In this document: positions 1-9,372 of the stretch, in pieces | Layout: each line of letters starts with the position of its first letter | How positions within the stretch are numbered: position 1 is the first letter of the stretch | DNA from: Ilyomonas sp965247435 | Lineage (GTDB): Bacteria; Bacteroidota; Bacteroidia; Chitinophagales; Chitinophagaceae | Reading direction: 5' to 3' | Length of the DNA: 64,000 bases | Assembly: GCA_965247435.1 (NCBI GenBank) | Contig: OZ252019.1 | Span: 2,170,001-2,234,000, forward strand | Program-made: the position numbers and the translations under genes | The notes under the pieces: model-generated | What the model was told of the DNA's origin: nothing | Databases searched by the model: none | The model's input: only the letters and a program-made list of their open reading frames with translations

Positions 1-494
1 AAGATAACTGAATGGCAGTTCCGGCAGATTATGGAGCATTATAATGAATTTGCAAAAAGACTTTTGCTGTTTAGCATACTGCTACTTAAGTCATTTCAGG
101 TTTTTGGCCGAAGGATATGCTATAAATTTTCTGAACAAAATTTTAAAGGAATGAACGAAGCAGTGAAAGAACCCGTAGGATTTATCTGTTTATAGAAAAA
201 CAATAAAAAATGGGTAGTTCGGCTTCGTAGAATTCGCATTGTGAACACATGTTCCTGCTGCTATAGATATATAATTCCTTTGGAATTATTCTTACGAACA
301 CCTGTCGTGAACATACCCGCCGAAGCCAAACAACCGGATGTCAACTTCTCATCCGGAAAATATCGGAACAGGTAAGTAAACTTAAGTGAGAATGTATTTA
401 GTAATGTATGATATTAGAATACTATAAAAATACTAAAGCTGTATAATAGTTATAAAATGGAAAACAGAAGATACAAGCGAAATATAAAAGCAAT
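1..494. other. stretch without a confident gene, downstream of nuoN
   Basis: I see no convincing gene. The plus-strand frame beginning at base 1 is open for 64 codons up to a TAG at 193-195, so the 3' end of a gene entering from the left is possible, but it uses rare-looking AGA/AGG/CGA codons and matches no family I recognise. The rest is AT-rich with several dyads: GGCTTCG at 221-227 pairs with CGAAGCC at 321-327, an 8-bp stem with a 3-nt loop lies at 271-289, and a GC-rich hairpin at 334-356. Confidence 0.5.
334..356 (-). terminator. possible terminator of the nuo operon
   Basis: CCGGATG at 334-340 and CATCCGG at 350-356 form a perfect 7-bp GC-rich stem with a 9-nt loop, about 140 bases past the nuoN stop. 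Read on the minus strand, only a weak T-rich run (TTGTTT) follows, so termination here is a guess. Confidence 0.3.
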
Positions 495-1931
495 TTAAAA
501 ATAAAACCAGCTTAACAAAGCCTGTGGGAAAATGCCAAGATAGATAATAAAACCAGCCAGCAAAACCAGGCCGATTTTAAACGATACAGGAGGCACTTCT
601 ACCGTTGCAGCATCGCCGGTTTTAAAGTACATCGCCTGTATTACCCTGAAATAATAATATACGCTGATGGCAGCAAAGATTACCGCAGCGATAACAAGCC
701 ATAAGTAAGTGCCTGTTTTAATAACAGATTCAAGCATTAAAAATTTGGCAAAAAACCCGGCCGTAAGCGGAATGCCGGCGAGTGACAATAAAAAAATTGT
801 ATTGGTAAACGCCAGCACGGGCTGCGATTTTCCGAGACCATTGTACCCTTCAAAGGTGAAGTCTTTCATTTTTACCAGGATAGCAAAAATGCCAATGGTA
901 GCAAGGCTGTAAGCTACCGAGTAAAGAAGTATGCCTTCTTTGGCTTCATCGTTCAGGCTAAAAAGTGCAAATAACATAAAGCCGGCTTGCGCAATACTGG
1001 AGTAAGCGAGCATCCGCTTTACGCTTTGTTGAAAGACTGCAGTAACATTGCCAACCAGTAACGTACATACAATTATAATGGCAAACAACAATTTCCAGTC
1101 AACGCCAATCAATTGATTCGCCTGTACACTCGTGCTCATCATGCGGGCATCAAATAATTTGATGAAGGCAATAAAACCGGCAGCTTTTACAATGGTAGCC
1201 ATAAAAGAAGTAAACACAGCCGGCGCGCCATCGTAAACATCCGGCGTCCAGAAATGGAAGGGCGCAGCAGATATTTTAAAGCCGATAGAAACCATAAGAA
1301 ACAGCATGCCCATAACTTCTAAAAAAGAAACGGTGGATGGCGGCAAAGCACTTTCCGCACCGCCCTGCACAGTGCTGGCTGCATGCATCACCTCGAGGCT
1401 GAAAGACCCGGTAGCGCCATAAATCAGCGCTATCCCCATGAGCATTAACCCGGTTGAAAAAGAGCCCATTAAAAAATATTTGAGCGCTGCTTCATTACCC
1501 ATCAGGTTGCGCTTATCACTGCCGGTAAGTATGTACAACGGAATGGATAAAATCTCAATGCCCAGGAACAACATCAACAGGTTGTTATACGCTGATAAGA
1601 TACAAATGCCGCACAAGACAAAGAAAATCAGCACAAAATATTCCGCAACGTAGCTGCCTGTTTTTTGTATGTCGCTTCCTGTTAGTAAAACATATACCAG
1701 CGTAGAGGCAATAGCGATGCAATTAAAGAACATGCCGAAGCTATCGTAGCTCAACATGCCTTTGGTGTTGATATGAAAAAGAACAAAACCATGCATTTCA
1801 GCAATATTGCCGGCCAGCAAGATAAACAGGCCGATAGTTGCAATGTGCCGGTAAGTATTTTTATTAGGTATAAAAACACTGCTGAACATCATAACTACTC
1901 CTAAAATAACCGAAAGTATGATTGCATTCAT
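495..1931 (-). CDS. nuoN: NADH-quinone oxidoreductase subunit N
   Basis: Membrane-arm subunit of complex I, one of three antiporter-like proton-pumping subunits; it acts in the inner membrane. The 478-residue product is nearly all hydrophobic helices, with the proton-antiporter family core including the segment KISAAPFHFWTPDVYDGAP near residue 225 and the following KRMLAYSSIAQAG motif near residue 310. Length fits the family. It is the last gene of the minus-strand nuo operon, 21 bases after nuoM, and starts at ATG 1931. Nothing recognisable follows it on the same strand. Confidence 0.96.
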   Translation of the reverse strand: MNAIILSVILGVVMMFSSVFIPNKNTYRHIATIGLFILLAGNIAEMHGFVLFHINTKGMLSYDSFGMFFNCIAIASTLVYVLLTGSDIQKTGSYVAEYFVLIFFVLCGICILSAYNNLLMLFLGIEILSIPLYILTGSDKRNLMGNEAALKYFLMGSFSTGLMLMGIALIYGATGSFSLEVMHAASTVQGGAESALPPSTVSFLEVMGMLFLMVSIGFKISAAPFHFWTPDVYDGAPAVFTSFMATIVKAAGFIAFIKLFDARMMSTSVQANQLIGVDWKLLFAIIIVCTLLVGNVTAVFQQSVKRMLAYSSIAQAGFMLFALFSLNDEAKEGILLYSVAYSLATIGIFAILVKMKDFTFEGYNGLGKSQPVLAFTNTIFLLSLAGIPLTAGFFAKFLMLESVIKTGTYLWLVIAAVIFAAISVYYYFRVIQAMYFKTGDAATVEVPPVSFKIGLVLLAGFIIYLGIFPQALLSWFYF

Positions 1932-1952
1932 ATTGCTTACCTGAAATGTAAT

Positions 1953-3398
1953 TTAAAAAGTCCGGGCTTCTGTCAACAATGCTTTTACAGTATCGCCTGT
2001 CAACTGCAGCATAGGTTGCGGATATATGCCAAAAACAAGAATCATAACAACGAGGATTATCAGTGATAACTTAACACTTGTATTGCTGTCTACTGCTCCC
2101 CCGGTTAATTCAGAAGTCTGGCCGTAAAATATTTTTTGCACCATATTAAGGGTATATACTGCTGCAAGTATGATGCTTACGGCTGCAACAGCCGCAGCAA
2201 TAATATTGTACTGAAACAACCCGTTAAACATCAGGAATTCGCCTACAAAAGCATTGGTTAACGGCAGCGATACGTTGGCAAAAGCCATTATTAAAAACAA
2301 GATGGCAAGTCCGGGCGCTTTTTGTGCCAGGCCACCTAACTGACTGAATTTGCGCGTACCCAATTGCTGTTCAATAGCATCGGCAACTATCCACATGCCG
2401 ATAACGTTAATGCCGTGGTTAAACATTTGTATCAGTACGCCCTGCATTCCGGATTGGCTGCCCGAAAATATCGCCGCACTCATAAGGCCAATGTGCGCTA
2501 TAGACGAGTAAGCAATAAGTCGCTTAATATCATCCTGCCGGATAGCGATCAGGGAAGCGTAAATAATTCCTGTTATGCTTAATATAATAATCAGCGTTTC
2601 AAACTTCGCTGTTGCCAGCGGAAAAACCGGTACCAGCCAGCGGATAGCCCCGTAAATTCCCATTTTAACCATTACACCACTCAAGAGCATCGTAACGGCT
2701 GTAGGCGATTGCTCGTATGTATCGGGTTGCCAGGTATGAAAGGGAAATATGGGCATTTTGATGGCAAAAGCGATAAAAAACATCCAGAAGCCAAAGTATT
2801 GTTCCCCTGCTGTCAGTTTTAAATGATAAAAAGCCTGCAATGCGAAAGAATGAGTACCCGGCGTTTGAAAATATAAATACAAAATACCAATGAGCATTAA
2901 TAAAGAGCCAAGGAAGGTGTATATAAAAAATTTAAACGTTACCTGTATTCTTCTTTCACCACCCCAGACAGAGCATAAAAAATAGGCCGGTATCAATGCG
3001 AGTTCCCAAAAGAAGTAGAACACCAAGCAATCTGATGCTAAAAAAACGCCCATCATGCCAGCCTGCATCAATGATAGCAAACCATAAAAGCTACCGGCAT
3101 TTTTATAATGATTAGAGTAAGTGGATATAATAACAATTGGTAAGGCAACCGCATTTAACAATGCCAGCATTTTGCTCATTCCATCAAGCGAAAGGCTGAA
3201 GCTGCTGCCCATTTGCGGCAGCCATGTAGCGTCAAAATGAAGCTGCCGGTATTCATTGGAATAAACGGCTGTTAGCGAAACGGCAAGTGTAGCAAAAGCG
3301 GTAAGCAGCGCCCAGCTTTTAGCAGTGTTTGCATTTTTAATAAATAAGGATGCTATACCTGCCAGTACCGGGACTACTATTAATAAAAGTGCAATCAT
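1953..3398 (-). CDS. nuoM: NADH-quinone oxidoreductase subunit M
   Basis: Second antiporter-like proton-channel subunit of complex I. The 481-residue protein is polytopic; it carries the conserved membrane Glu motif FFFWELALIPAYFLCSVWGG (about residues 128-147), the KMPIFPFHTWQPDTYEQSP motif typical of NuoM, and DIKRLIAYSSIAHIGLM. Length is normal. It lies between nuoL and nuoN, 64 bases downstream of nuoL. ATG at 3398 is the natural start because the first helix begins at once. Confidence 0.96.
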   Translation of the reverse strand: MIALLLIVVPVLAGIASLFIKNANTAKSWALLTAFATLAVSLTAVYSNEYRQLHFDATWLPQMGSSFSLSLDGMSKMLALLNAVALPIVIISTYSNHYKNAGSFYGLLSLMQAGMMGVFLASDCLVFYFFWELALIPAYFLCSVWGGERRIQVTFKFFIYTFLGSLLMLIGILYLYFQTPGTHSFALQAFYHLKLTAGEQYFGFWMFFIAFAIKMPIFPFHTWQPDTYEQSPTAVTMLLSGVMVKMGIYGAIRWLVPVFPLATAKFETLIIILSITGIIYASLIAIRQDDIKRLIAYSSIAHIGLMSAAIFSGSQSGMQGVLIQMFNHGINVIGMWIVADAIEQQLGTRKFSQLGGLAQKAPGLAILFLIMAFANVSLPLTNAFVGEFLMFNGLFQYNIIAAAVAAVSIILAAVYTLNMVQKIFYGQTSELTGGAVDSNTSVKLSLIILVVMILVFGIYPQPMLQLTGDTVKALLTEARTF

Positions 3399-3462
3399 AT
3401 TTTTATTTCTTATGCTGCTTTGCTATTGCCAAACCTGCTGCGAAACATTATGCTTAATGAGA

Positions 3463-5385
3463 TTAAAAGACCTCTTGAAAAAAAGTAATTATTCTACCCT
3501 GGTTCCAAAAAATAGTAAACAAAACGACAATGCTTAAGACCATAAACAAAATGTAATTGCCAACCTGGCCGCTCTGCAGCAGCCGGAGTTGCCTTGCCGA
3601 ATACTGCACAAACCGGCCGGTACCATTTACGAGCCCGTCAATACCCGATTTTTCAATTACATTTTTAAAAAAGCCGCTGATACTGTTTACAGGTTGTACA
3701 ATCGCTGTGTTATATATTTCATCAACATACCATTTATGTTCAAGCACCCGGCTTAGGCCGGTTTGTTCGTTTGTTGTTCGTTCATAATTACTAAACTTAC
3801 GCCATGCCCATACGATCATTACCAGTACTAAAACGGTTACGATAGCCATCATCAGCAATTCGTGCCCTGAATCACCTAAATGCTCAGGCTGCGGCGCTTT
3901 AGACTGCGCGAATACCGGCGCCAGGAAATGCTCGAGCCAATGCGCATTTTTTGCAAAAGCATTTGGGATGCCAATAAAGCCGCCAACCACGGCAAGCAGT
4001 GCCAGCACAATCAGGGGTATCGTCATGGCTGCGGGGCTTTCGTGCAGGTGATGTTGCTGCTCGCCAGTGCCCCGGAAGGAGCCCAAAAAAGTTAATGCAT
4101 ATAACCGGAACATGTAAAAAGCAGTCATTAATGCGCCGGCCACTCCAATATAATATAAAACCGGATTGGAAAGTTCTGCTGCCGCTAATATTTCATCCTT
4201 ACTGAAAAAGCCGGAAAAAGGCGGCACGCCCGCAATTGCAAAACAGGATAATAAAAAAGTAATGTGTGTAATGGGCATATATTTTTTTAGTCCGCCCATA
4301 TTACGCATATCCTGTTCGCCACCCATAGCGTGTATAACCGAACCGGCGCCCAAGAACATACAGGCTTTAAAAAAAGCATGCGTAAGCACATGAAAAACTG
4401 CACCGGTGTAAGCACCTACGCCTAAGCCTAAAAACATATAGCCAAGCTGACTCACCGTAGAGTAAGCCAGCACTTTTTTAATGTCGTTCTGTTTAAGCGC
4501 AATGGTTGCTGCAAGAATAGCAGTGGAAAGACCGATGATGGCGATGATATTTTCAGTAAGCGGCGCTGAGGTGTAAAGGATATTGCTGCGGGCAATCATA
4601 TAAATACCTGCGGTGACCATGGTAGCTGCATGGATTAACGCTGATACGGGTGTTGGGCCGGCCATCGCATCGGGCAGCCAGGTATATAAAGGTATCTGTG
4701 CACTTTTGCCAATAGCGCCAACAAACAGTAAGATTGTGATACCGGTAAGATCACTGCTATTGAGATTTTTATAGTTGCTGAAAACATCAGCATAATTCAC
4801 CGTTCCTAACTTTTGAAGCAACCAGAAAATTCCGAGCAGAAAGCCTAAGTCGCCAATACGGTTCATAATAAAAGCCTTCTTTGCAGCAGCATTGTAATTA
4901 TCAACCTTAAACCAGAAACCAATCAGCAGGTAGGAACATAAACCCACGCCTTCCCAGCCAATAAACATGATCACATAGTTGGCGCCCATCACCAGCAGGA
5001 GCATAGAAAAAACAAAGAGATTGAGATAAGAAAAATACCTGCCGAAGTGTTCGGTCTTCTCATCGTGCATATAGGCCGTAGAATACAGATGAATGAGAAA
5101 GCCAATGCCTGTAATGATTAATAGAAACAAAACAGAAAGCTGATCAACCTGGAATGCAAAATCTATTTTGAATGTGCCGGTATTTATAAACGTGAATATG
5201 GGACTGACCGGCAAAGCGCCGTTGGAATTAACCTGTAGAAAAAGAATAATGCTTATAATAAAAGAAGCTAATATAGTACCGCAGCCTATGATGCCGATCA
5301 AAGATTTTGACAGAGACTTTCTCAACAAGCCGTTGATGAGAAAACCAAGCAATGGAAACAGTGGTACTAAGTAAACTATATTCAT
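3463..5385 (-). CDS. nuoL: NADH-quinone oxidoreductase subunit L
   Basis: Largest antiporter-like subunit of complex I, at the distal tip of the membrane arm. The 640-residue product has the expected polytopic core with FIGWEGVGLCSYLLIGFW (about residue 140), PLYTWLPDAMAGPTPVSALI and DIKKVLAYSTVSQLGYM, then a C-terminal extension with a hydrophilic stretch and late helices corresponding to the lateral helix region. Length is typical. The gene lies 70 bases after nuoK and 64 before nuoM on the minus strand. Confidence 0.97.
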   Translation of the reverse strand: MNIVYLVPLFPLLGFLINGLLRKSLSKSLIGIIGCGTILASFIISIILFLQVNSNGALPVSPIFTFINTGTFKIDFAFQVDQLSVLFLLIITGIGFLIHLYSTAYMHDEKTEHFGRYFSYLNLFVFSMLLLVMGANYVIMFIGWEGVGLCSYLLIGFWFKVDNYNAAAKKAFIMNRIGDLGFLLGIFWLLQKLGTVNYADVFSNYKNLNSSDLTGITILLFVGAIGKSAQIPLYTWLPDAMAGPTPVSALIHAATMVTAGIYMIARSNILYTSAPLTENIIAIIGLSTAILAATIALKQNDIKKVLAYSTVSQLGYMFLGLGVGAYTGAVFHVLTHAFFKACMFLGAGSVIHAMGGEQDMRNMGGLKKYMPITHITFLLSCFAIAGVPPFSGFFSKDEILAAAELSNPVLYYIGVAGALMTAFYMFRLYALTFLGSFRGTGEQQHHLHESPAAMTIPLIVLALLAVVGGFIGIPNAFAKNAHWLEHFLAPVFAQSKAPQPEHLGDSGHELLMMAIVTVLVLVMIVWAWRKFSNYERTTNEQTGLSRVLEHKWYVDEIYNTAIVQPVNSISGFFKNVIEKSGIDGLVNGTGRFVQYSARQLRLLQSGQVGNYILFMVLSIVVLFTIFWNQGRIITFFQEVF

Positions 5386-5455
5386 AAGCCCCGGTCCCGT
5401 TGGGAAGTTTTTAAGTTGATTAGTGTATTGTCTTCGGCCTGTTAAGGTTAAAGCG

Positions 5456-5803
5456 CTAATTTTTTAAGCGGTTTAAAAAGTTTACATCTACCGAATGCGT
5501 ATTTCTGTACATCATTACAATTATTGCCAGTCCTACACTTACTTCTGCCGCTGCTACCACCATAATAAAAAAAACGAAAATCTGACCGTCAATACCGGTG
5601 TTTGCCGGACTGCCAGCCACGGTATTAGCTGTTGCTGCAGCAGCATGGGACATCTTTGAAAAAGCAACCAATAAAAGATTTACGGCATTCAGCATTAACT
5701 CGATGCACATAAAAATGATGATTGCATTGCGGCGGGTAAGCACGCCTACGATGCCTATACAAAATAAGCTGGCGGATAAAGCGATATAGTATTGAATGGG
5801 CAT
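5456..5803 (-). CDS. nuoK: NADH-quinone oxidoreductase subunit K
   Basis: Small three-helix membrane subunit of complex I. The 115-residue product begins MPIQYYIALSASLFCIGIVG and carries the conserved membrane glutamates: one in FMCIELMLNAVNL (helix 2) and one in MVVAAAEVSVGLAIIVMMYR (helix 3). A short Ala/Thr-rich insert (around AAAATANTVAGSPANTG) in the helix 2-3 loop makes it slightly longer than the usual 100 residues. It sits between nuoJ and nuoL. Confidence 0.95.
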   Translation of the reverse strand: MPIQYYIALSASLFCIGIVGVLTRRNAIIIFMCIELMLNAVNLLLVAFSKMSHAAAATANTVAGSPANTGIDGQIFVFFIMVVAAAEVSVGLAIIVMMYRNTHSVDVNFLNRLKN

Positions 5804-5875
5804 GCCTGAATACCGGGACGGAGCTTTTATAAATGATGAAATATACGCTGCCTGTATGCTTTTACAAGCCAGGCG

Positions 5876-6379
5876 TTAATTCTTTTTTCCAATAACGACC
5901 GCACCAACCATTGCACTCAAAAACAATACACTGCTTATCTCAAACGGCACCGCATAATTGGTAAATAACGCAGTACCCAGGTTCTTTATTAATCCTATAT
6001 CACCTGTAGTTAACTGCGCTGTTTTGTTATTTAAATCCGGAGAGCTGCGCAATACTGACAGCAACACTGAGAGTAACATACCACCGGATAAAACGCCTGC
6101 AAACTTCATCCAGATGCTTCTTTTTGGCTCGATGGCCGCATCGAGGTTCATTAGCATGATCACGAAGAGAAACAAAACCATTATTGCGCCTGCATATACA
6201 ATCAGGTTTACAATGGCCAGAAATTGGGCATTCAATAAAATGTAATGGCCGGATATGGCGAAGAATGTTGCAATCAGCCACAATACACTATGCACCGGGT
6301 TCCTGCTGATCAATACCATGATGGCACTTAACAAGGCAAGCCCGCTTAAAAACCAGAAAATTATTTCAGTAATGCTCAT
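5876..6379 (-). CDS. nuoJ: NADH-quinone oxidoreductase subunit J
   Basis: Membrane subunit of complex I with five predicted helices. The 167-residue protein shows the family signature RNPVHSVLWLIATFFAISG near the N-terminus and the helix with the conserved Tyr-Ala-Gly (IVNLIVYAGAIMVLFLFVIM, about residues 57-76), the region that forms the pi-bulge helix linking quinone chemistry to pumping. Length is normal. It lies between nuoI and nuoK in the operon. Confidence 0.95.
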   Translation of the reverse strand: MSITEIIFWFLSGLALLSAIMVLISRNPVHSVLWLIATFFAISGHYILLNAQFLAIVNLIVYAGAIMVLFLFVIMLMNLDAAIEPKRSIWMKFAGVLSGGMLLSVLLSVLRSSPDLNNKTAQLTTGDIGLIKNLGTALFTNYAVPFEISSVLFLSAMVGAVVIGKKN

Positions 6380-6456
6380 TGTACAATTCGTCAGTTGGTA
6401 AATGCTGCAATCGGCTACTGCTTTATTCTTGCAAATTATAATTTATCCGGTTTACA

Positions 6457-6990
6457 TTAATTCAAGCCTTTCGCTTTAGCAAAAGCCTCCGGTTCTGTTA
6501 CCGGGTTGGGTATCAGTAAATCCTGTTTGCCATAGATAAATTTCTTACGGGTAAAATCACTTGGCGTTACGGTTTCGCTGAGGTAAATCGCATCTTTCGG
6601 ACAAGCTTCTTCGCATAAACCGCAAAAAATACAGCGCAGCATATTAATCTCATATTTGGCTGCGTATTTTTCTTCCCGGTATAAGTTTTCTTCCCCTGTT
6701 TCCCGCTCAGCCGCCTCCATGGTTATGGCTTCTGCCGGGCAGGCTACCGCGCACAATCCGCATGCGGTGCAACGTTCGCGGCCTTCTTCGTCCCGGTTCA
6801 GTACATGTAAGCCACGCCATATCGGGCTAAACTGCCGTTGCTGCTCGGGATATTGTATAGTAACTTTTCTTTTAAAAAGATGTCGCAACGTAATCAACAT
6901 TCCTTTGGCGATATTCCAGAGGTAGATACGCTCCAGAAAAGTCATAGGCTTACGGTCAACCGCTTTATTTCTATTTGTTAATGACTGCAT
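6457..6990 (-). CDS. nuoI: NADH-quinone oxidoreductase subunit I (2x[4Fe-4S])
   Basis: Peripheral-arm subunit that carries clusters N6a and N6b next to the quinone site. The 177-residue protein has two ferredoxin motifs, CTACGLCAVACP and CIFCGLCEEACP, each Cys-x2-Cys-x2-Cys-x3-Cys-Pro. An N-terminal amphipathic segment (RIYLWNIAKGMLITLRHLFK) would touch the membrane. The gene lies between nuoH and nuoJ with about 110 bases before it, long enough to hold an internal promoter although none is clear. Confidence 0.96.
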   Translation of the reverse strand: MQSLTNRNKAVDRKPMTFLERIYLWNIAKGMLITLRHLFKRKVTIQYPEQQRQFSPIWRGLHVLNRDEEGRERCTACGLCAVACPAEAITMEAAERETGEENLYREEKYAAKYEINMLRCIFCGLCEEACPKDAIYLSETVTPSDFTRKKFIYGKQDLLIPNPVTEPEAFAKAKGLN

Positions 6991-7100
6991 TATTTTCAGC
7001 TTTCAATATTCAGCTATACTACTCCGGCTTTACAGGTCACAAAAGTATTTGTATGTAAGGATGCTTCCAAGTTTATCTTACAGTACCTGCTGCAAAAAAT

Positions 7101-8153
7101 TTATTTATGAAAGTACAGGATTACCGCGGCTGTCACCAGCATATTTACAAGGGCTAACGGCAGCAGTTTTTTCCAGCCAAGATTCATCAACTGGTCGTAA
7201 CGGAAGCGCGGAACCGTCCAGCGTACCCACATAAACAGGAAAATAAAAAATACAATTTTTATCATCAGTGCTGCAAGGCCAATGATTCCGGCCAGATTAG
7301 GATCCAATTTACTTTCGTCTAAAAAAGGCACGTCATACCCCCCAAAAAATAACGTAGCGATGATCGCGCTGCTGATAAACATGTTGATGTATTCTGCAAA
7401 CAGGTAAAATCCAAGCTTCATAGAAGAATACTCCTGGTGATAACCCATATTTAATTCGCTCTCTGCTTCCGACAAATCAAATGGCGTACGATTGCATTCT
7501 GCAAAAGCGCATACAAGAAAAATAAGAAAGCCCAATGGCTGGTAAACAATATTCCAGATACCGCTTTTCATCTGCTCTTCCACAATCGTCTTCATACTCA
7601 GCGATTGGGTAATAAAAAGCAGTGCTATCAGTGAAATGCCCATTGCGAGCTCGTAACTGATGGCCTGGGAAGCGCCACGCAAAGCTGCCAGCAGGGAAAA
7701 CTTGTTGTTGCTCGCCCAGCCGCCGATCATAACACCATATACGCCCAAACTTACTACGCCGAATATATACAGGATACCAATGTTTACATCTGCAATCTGC
7801 AGTTGCACCGTTGTACTTCCCAACTGCAGATGATCGCCCCAGGGTATAACGGCGCAGGTCATTAATGCTGCAAGCATCGCCAGTGCAGGGCCTAAAACAA
7901 AAAGTAATTTATTGGACGTATTAGGTATAATTTCTTCTTTAAAAAAAAGCTTGGTGCCATCGGCCAAGGGCTGCAGTATGCCGAAAGGCCCGGCACGGTT
8001 GGGGCCTATGCGGTCCTGCATCCACGCAGCAACCTTACGCTCGAGATACGTTTCGTACATAGCAATAACCAGCGAAACAGAAACAATAATAATGATCAGT
8101 ATTAGCTTTTGTAAAAGAAAAGCCCAATCAAAGGATAGCAGTTGATTAATCAT
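7101..8153 (-). CDS. nuoH: NADH-quinone oxidoreductase subunit H
   Basis: Membrane subunit that forms the quinone-binding channel at the foot of the peripheral arm. The 350-residue polytopic protein contains ERKVAAWMQDRIGPNRAGPF (about residues 37-56), the typical NuoH signature, then AECNRTPFDLSEAESELNMG (about residue 220) with the conserved acidic loop near the quinone chamber. Length matches the family. It follows nuoG by 63 bases. Confidence 0.97.
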   Translation of the reverse strand: MINQLLSFDWAFLLQKLILIIIIVSVSLVIAMYETYLERKVAAWMQDRIGPNRAGPFGILQPLADGTKLFFKEEIIPNTSNKLLFVLGPALAMLAALMTCAVIPWGDHLQLGSTTVQLQIADVNIGILYIFGVVSLGVYGVMIGGWASNNKFSLLAALRGASQAISYELAMGISLIALLFITQSLSMKTIVEEQMKSGIWNIVYQPLGFLIFLVCAFAECNRTPFDLSEAESELNMGYHQEYSSMKLGFYLFAEYINMFISSAIIATLFFGGYDVPFLDESKLDPNLAGIIGLAALMIKIVFFIFLFMWVRWTVPRFRYDQLMNLGWKKLLPLALVNMLVTAAVILYFHK

Positions 8154-8216
8154 TTATAGTAATTAGTGTTTCCATTTTCAGTTAAGAGTGTACTATCAAT
8201 AACCGTTATAGCCTGC

Positions 8217-9356
8217 TCAATCTCTTTTAATATAATGTCCTGCACTATCATTTTTCTTATCGAAATCTTCCGTATGCGCAGGTCCTTCAATCAGGCTTAA
8301 TTCAATACCCGGCTTGTTTACCTCGCTTACCGAATGAATTTCCAGCATGATGCGCGGATCCCGGCCGTCCATTACTTCAGGCATTATTTCTTTTGGAATC
8401 ACGGTGTTTACATAATGTCCCTGTGCAATTACAGAATGCCGGTTAATATTGCGCGGCCCTTCTATTACCCAGTTACTCGTTTGCTTTTTTTCAAAACGGC
8501 ACTCATTGCAAATCCAGCCGGTTTCACCGGAAGGCGTATCTTCTATTTCGCCCCATTCATTTTTACGGGCCGTTACCCGGAACACTTCGTCTCCGCGGTT
8601 CCAAAGTGTTACCCGGCCTGAACATTTTGGACAATCGCGATGCGCATCAACCGGCTTTAAAAACCATACCCGGTTTTTGAACCGGAATGTACGGTCGGTT
8701 AAGGCGCCGACGGGACAAACATCAATCACATTTCCGATAAAATCGTTTTCCAGACTTTTTTCTATATAGGTAGCAATTTCTGAATGATCGCCCCTGTCTA
8801 ATATTCCATGATGGCGCTTATTGGTGAGCTGGTCGGCTGTATATACACATCTAAAGCAAAGGATACAGCGTGTCATGTGTAGTTGAATGTATGGCCCAAG
8901 GCTATGCTTAGGAAACGTGCGTCGTTGGAATTCGTAGCGGGTGCCGGCTTTTCCATGATCGTAACTTAAATCCTGCAGATGACATTCGCCTGCCTGGTCA
9001 CAAATCGGGCAATCCAGCGGATGATTGATCAGTAAAAACTCCACAACACCGGCGCGGGCATCAATTACTTTCTCGCTGGTGATGTTTTTTACTTCCATGC
9101 CGTCCATTACCGTAGTACGGCAACTGGCAACCAGTTTCGGCATCGGGCGCGGGTCTTTGTCCGAACCTTTGCTTACTTCTACGAGGCAGGTACGGCATTT
9201 GCCGCCGCTGCCTTTTAATTTACTGTAATAGCACATAGCCGGTGGTGCTACCTCGCCGCCAATCTTGCGTGCCGCCTCTAATATGGAAGTACCGGCTGGC
9301 ACTTCTACCGATATATTATCTATTACTACTTTAAATAATGGTGTTGCTTCCGCCAT
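8217..9356 (-). CDS. nuoG: NADH-quinone oxidoreductase subunit G, short form
   Basis: Iron-sulfur subunit of the complex I peripheral arm. The ATG at 9356 is preferred to an upstream in-frame TTG, giving 379 residues. Visible are the [2Fe-2S] plant-ferredoxin ligands C42, C54, C57 and C79, the HPLDCPICDQAGEC motif (His plus three Cys, cluster N5/N3 region), CILCFRC with DVCPVGAL ([4Fe-4S]), and a later DCPKC...CNEC set. NuoG of E. coli is about 900 residues; here the large molybdopterin-oxidoreductase domain is absent except for its first Fe-S segment. Short forms are, as far as I recall, usual in this phylum. It is 16 bases upstream in coordinates of nothing but the glycosyltransferase end at 9373, so it is tightly cotranscribed. 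Confidence 0.93.
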   Translation of the reverse strand: MAEATPLFKVVIDNISVEVPAGTSILEAARKIGGEVAPPAMCYYSKLKGSGGKCRTCLVEVSKGSDKDPRPMPKLVASCRTTVMDGMEVKNITSEKVIDARAGVVEFLLINHPLDCPICDQAGECHLQDLSYDHGKAGTRYEFQRRTFPKHSLGPYIQLHMTRCILCFRCVYTADQLTNKRHHGILDRGDHSEIATYIEKSLENDFIGNVIDVCPVGALTDRTFRFKNRVWFLKPVDAHRDCPKCSGRVTLWNRGDEVFRVTARKNEWGEIEDTPSGETGWICNECRFEKKQTSNWVIEGPRNINRHSVIAQGHYVNTVIPKEIMPEVMDGRDPRIMLEIHSVSEVNKPGIELSLIEGPAHTEDFDKKNDSAGHYIKRD

Positions 9357-9372
9357 AATCAATTAACATCTT

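Noticed and set aside
1..195. Confident partial gene at the left edge
   Set aside because: Sixty-four open codons with rare codons and no recognisable family are not enough; noted only as a possibility.
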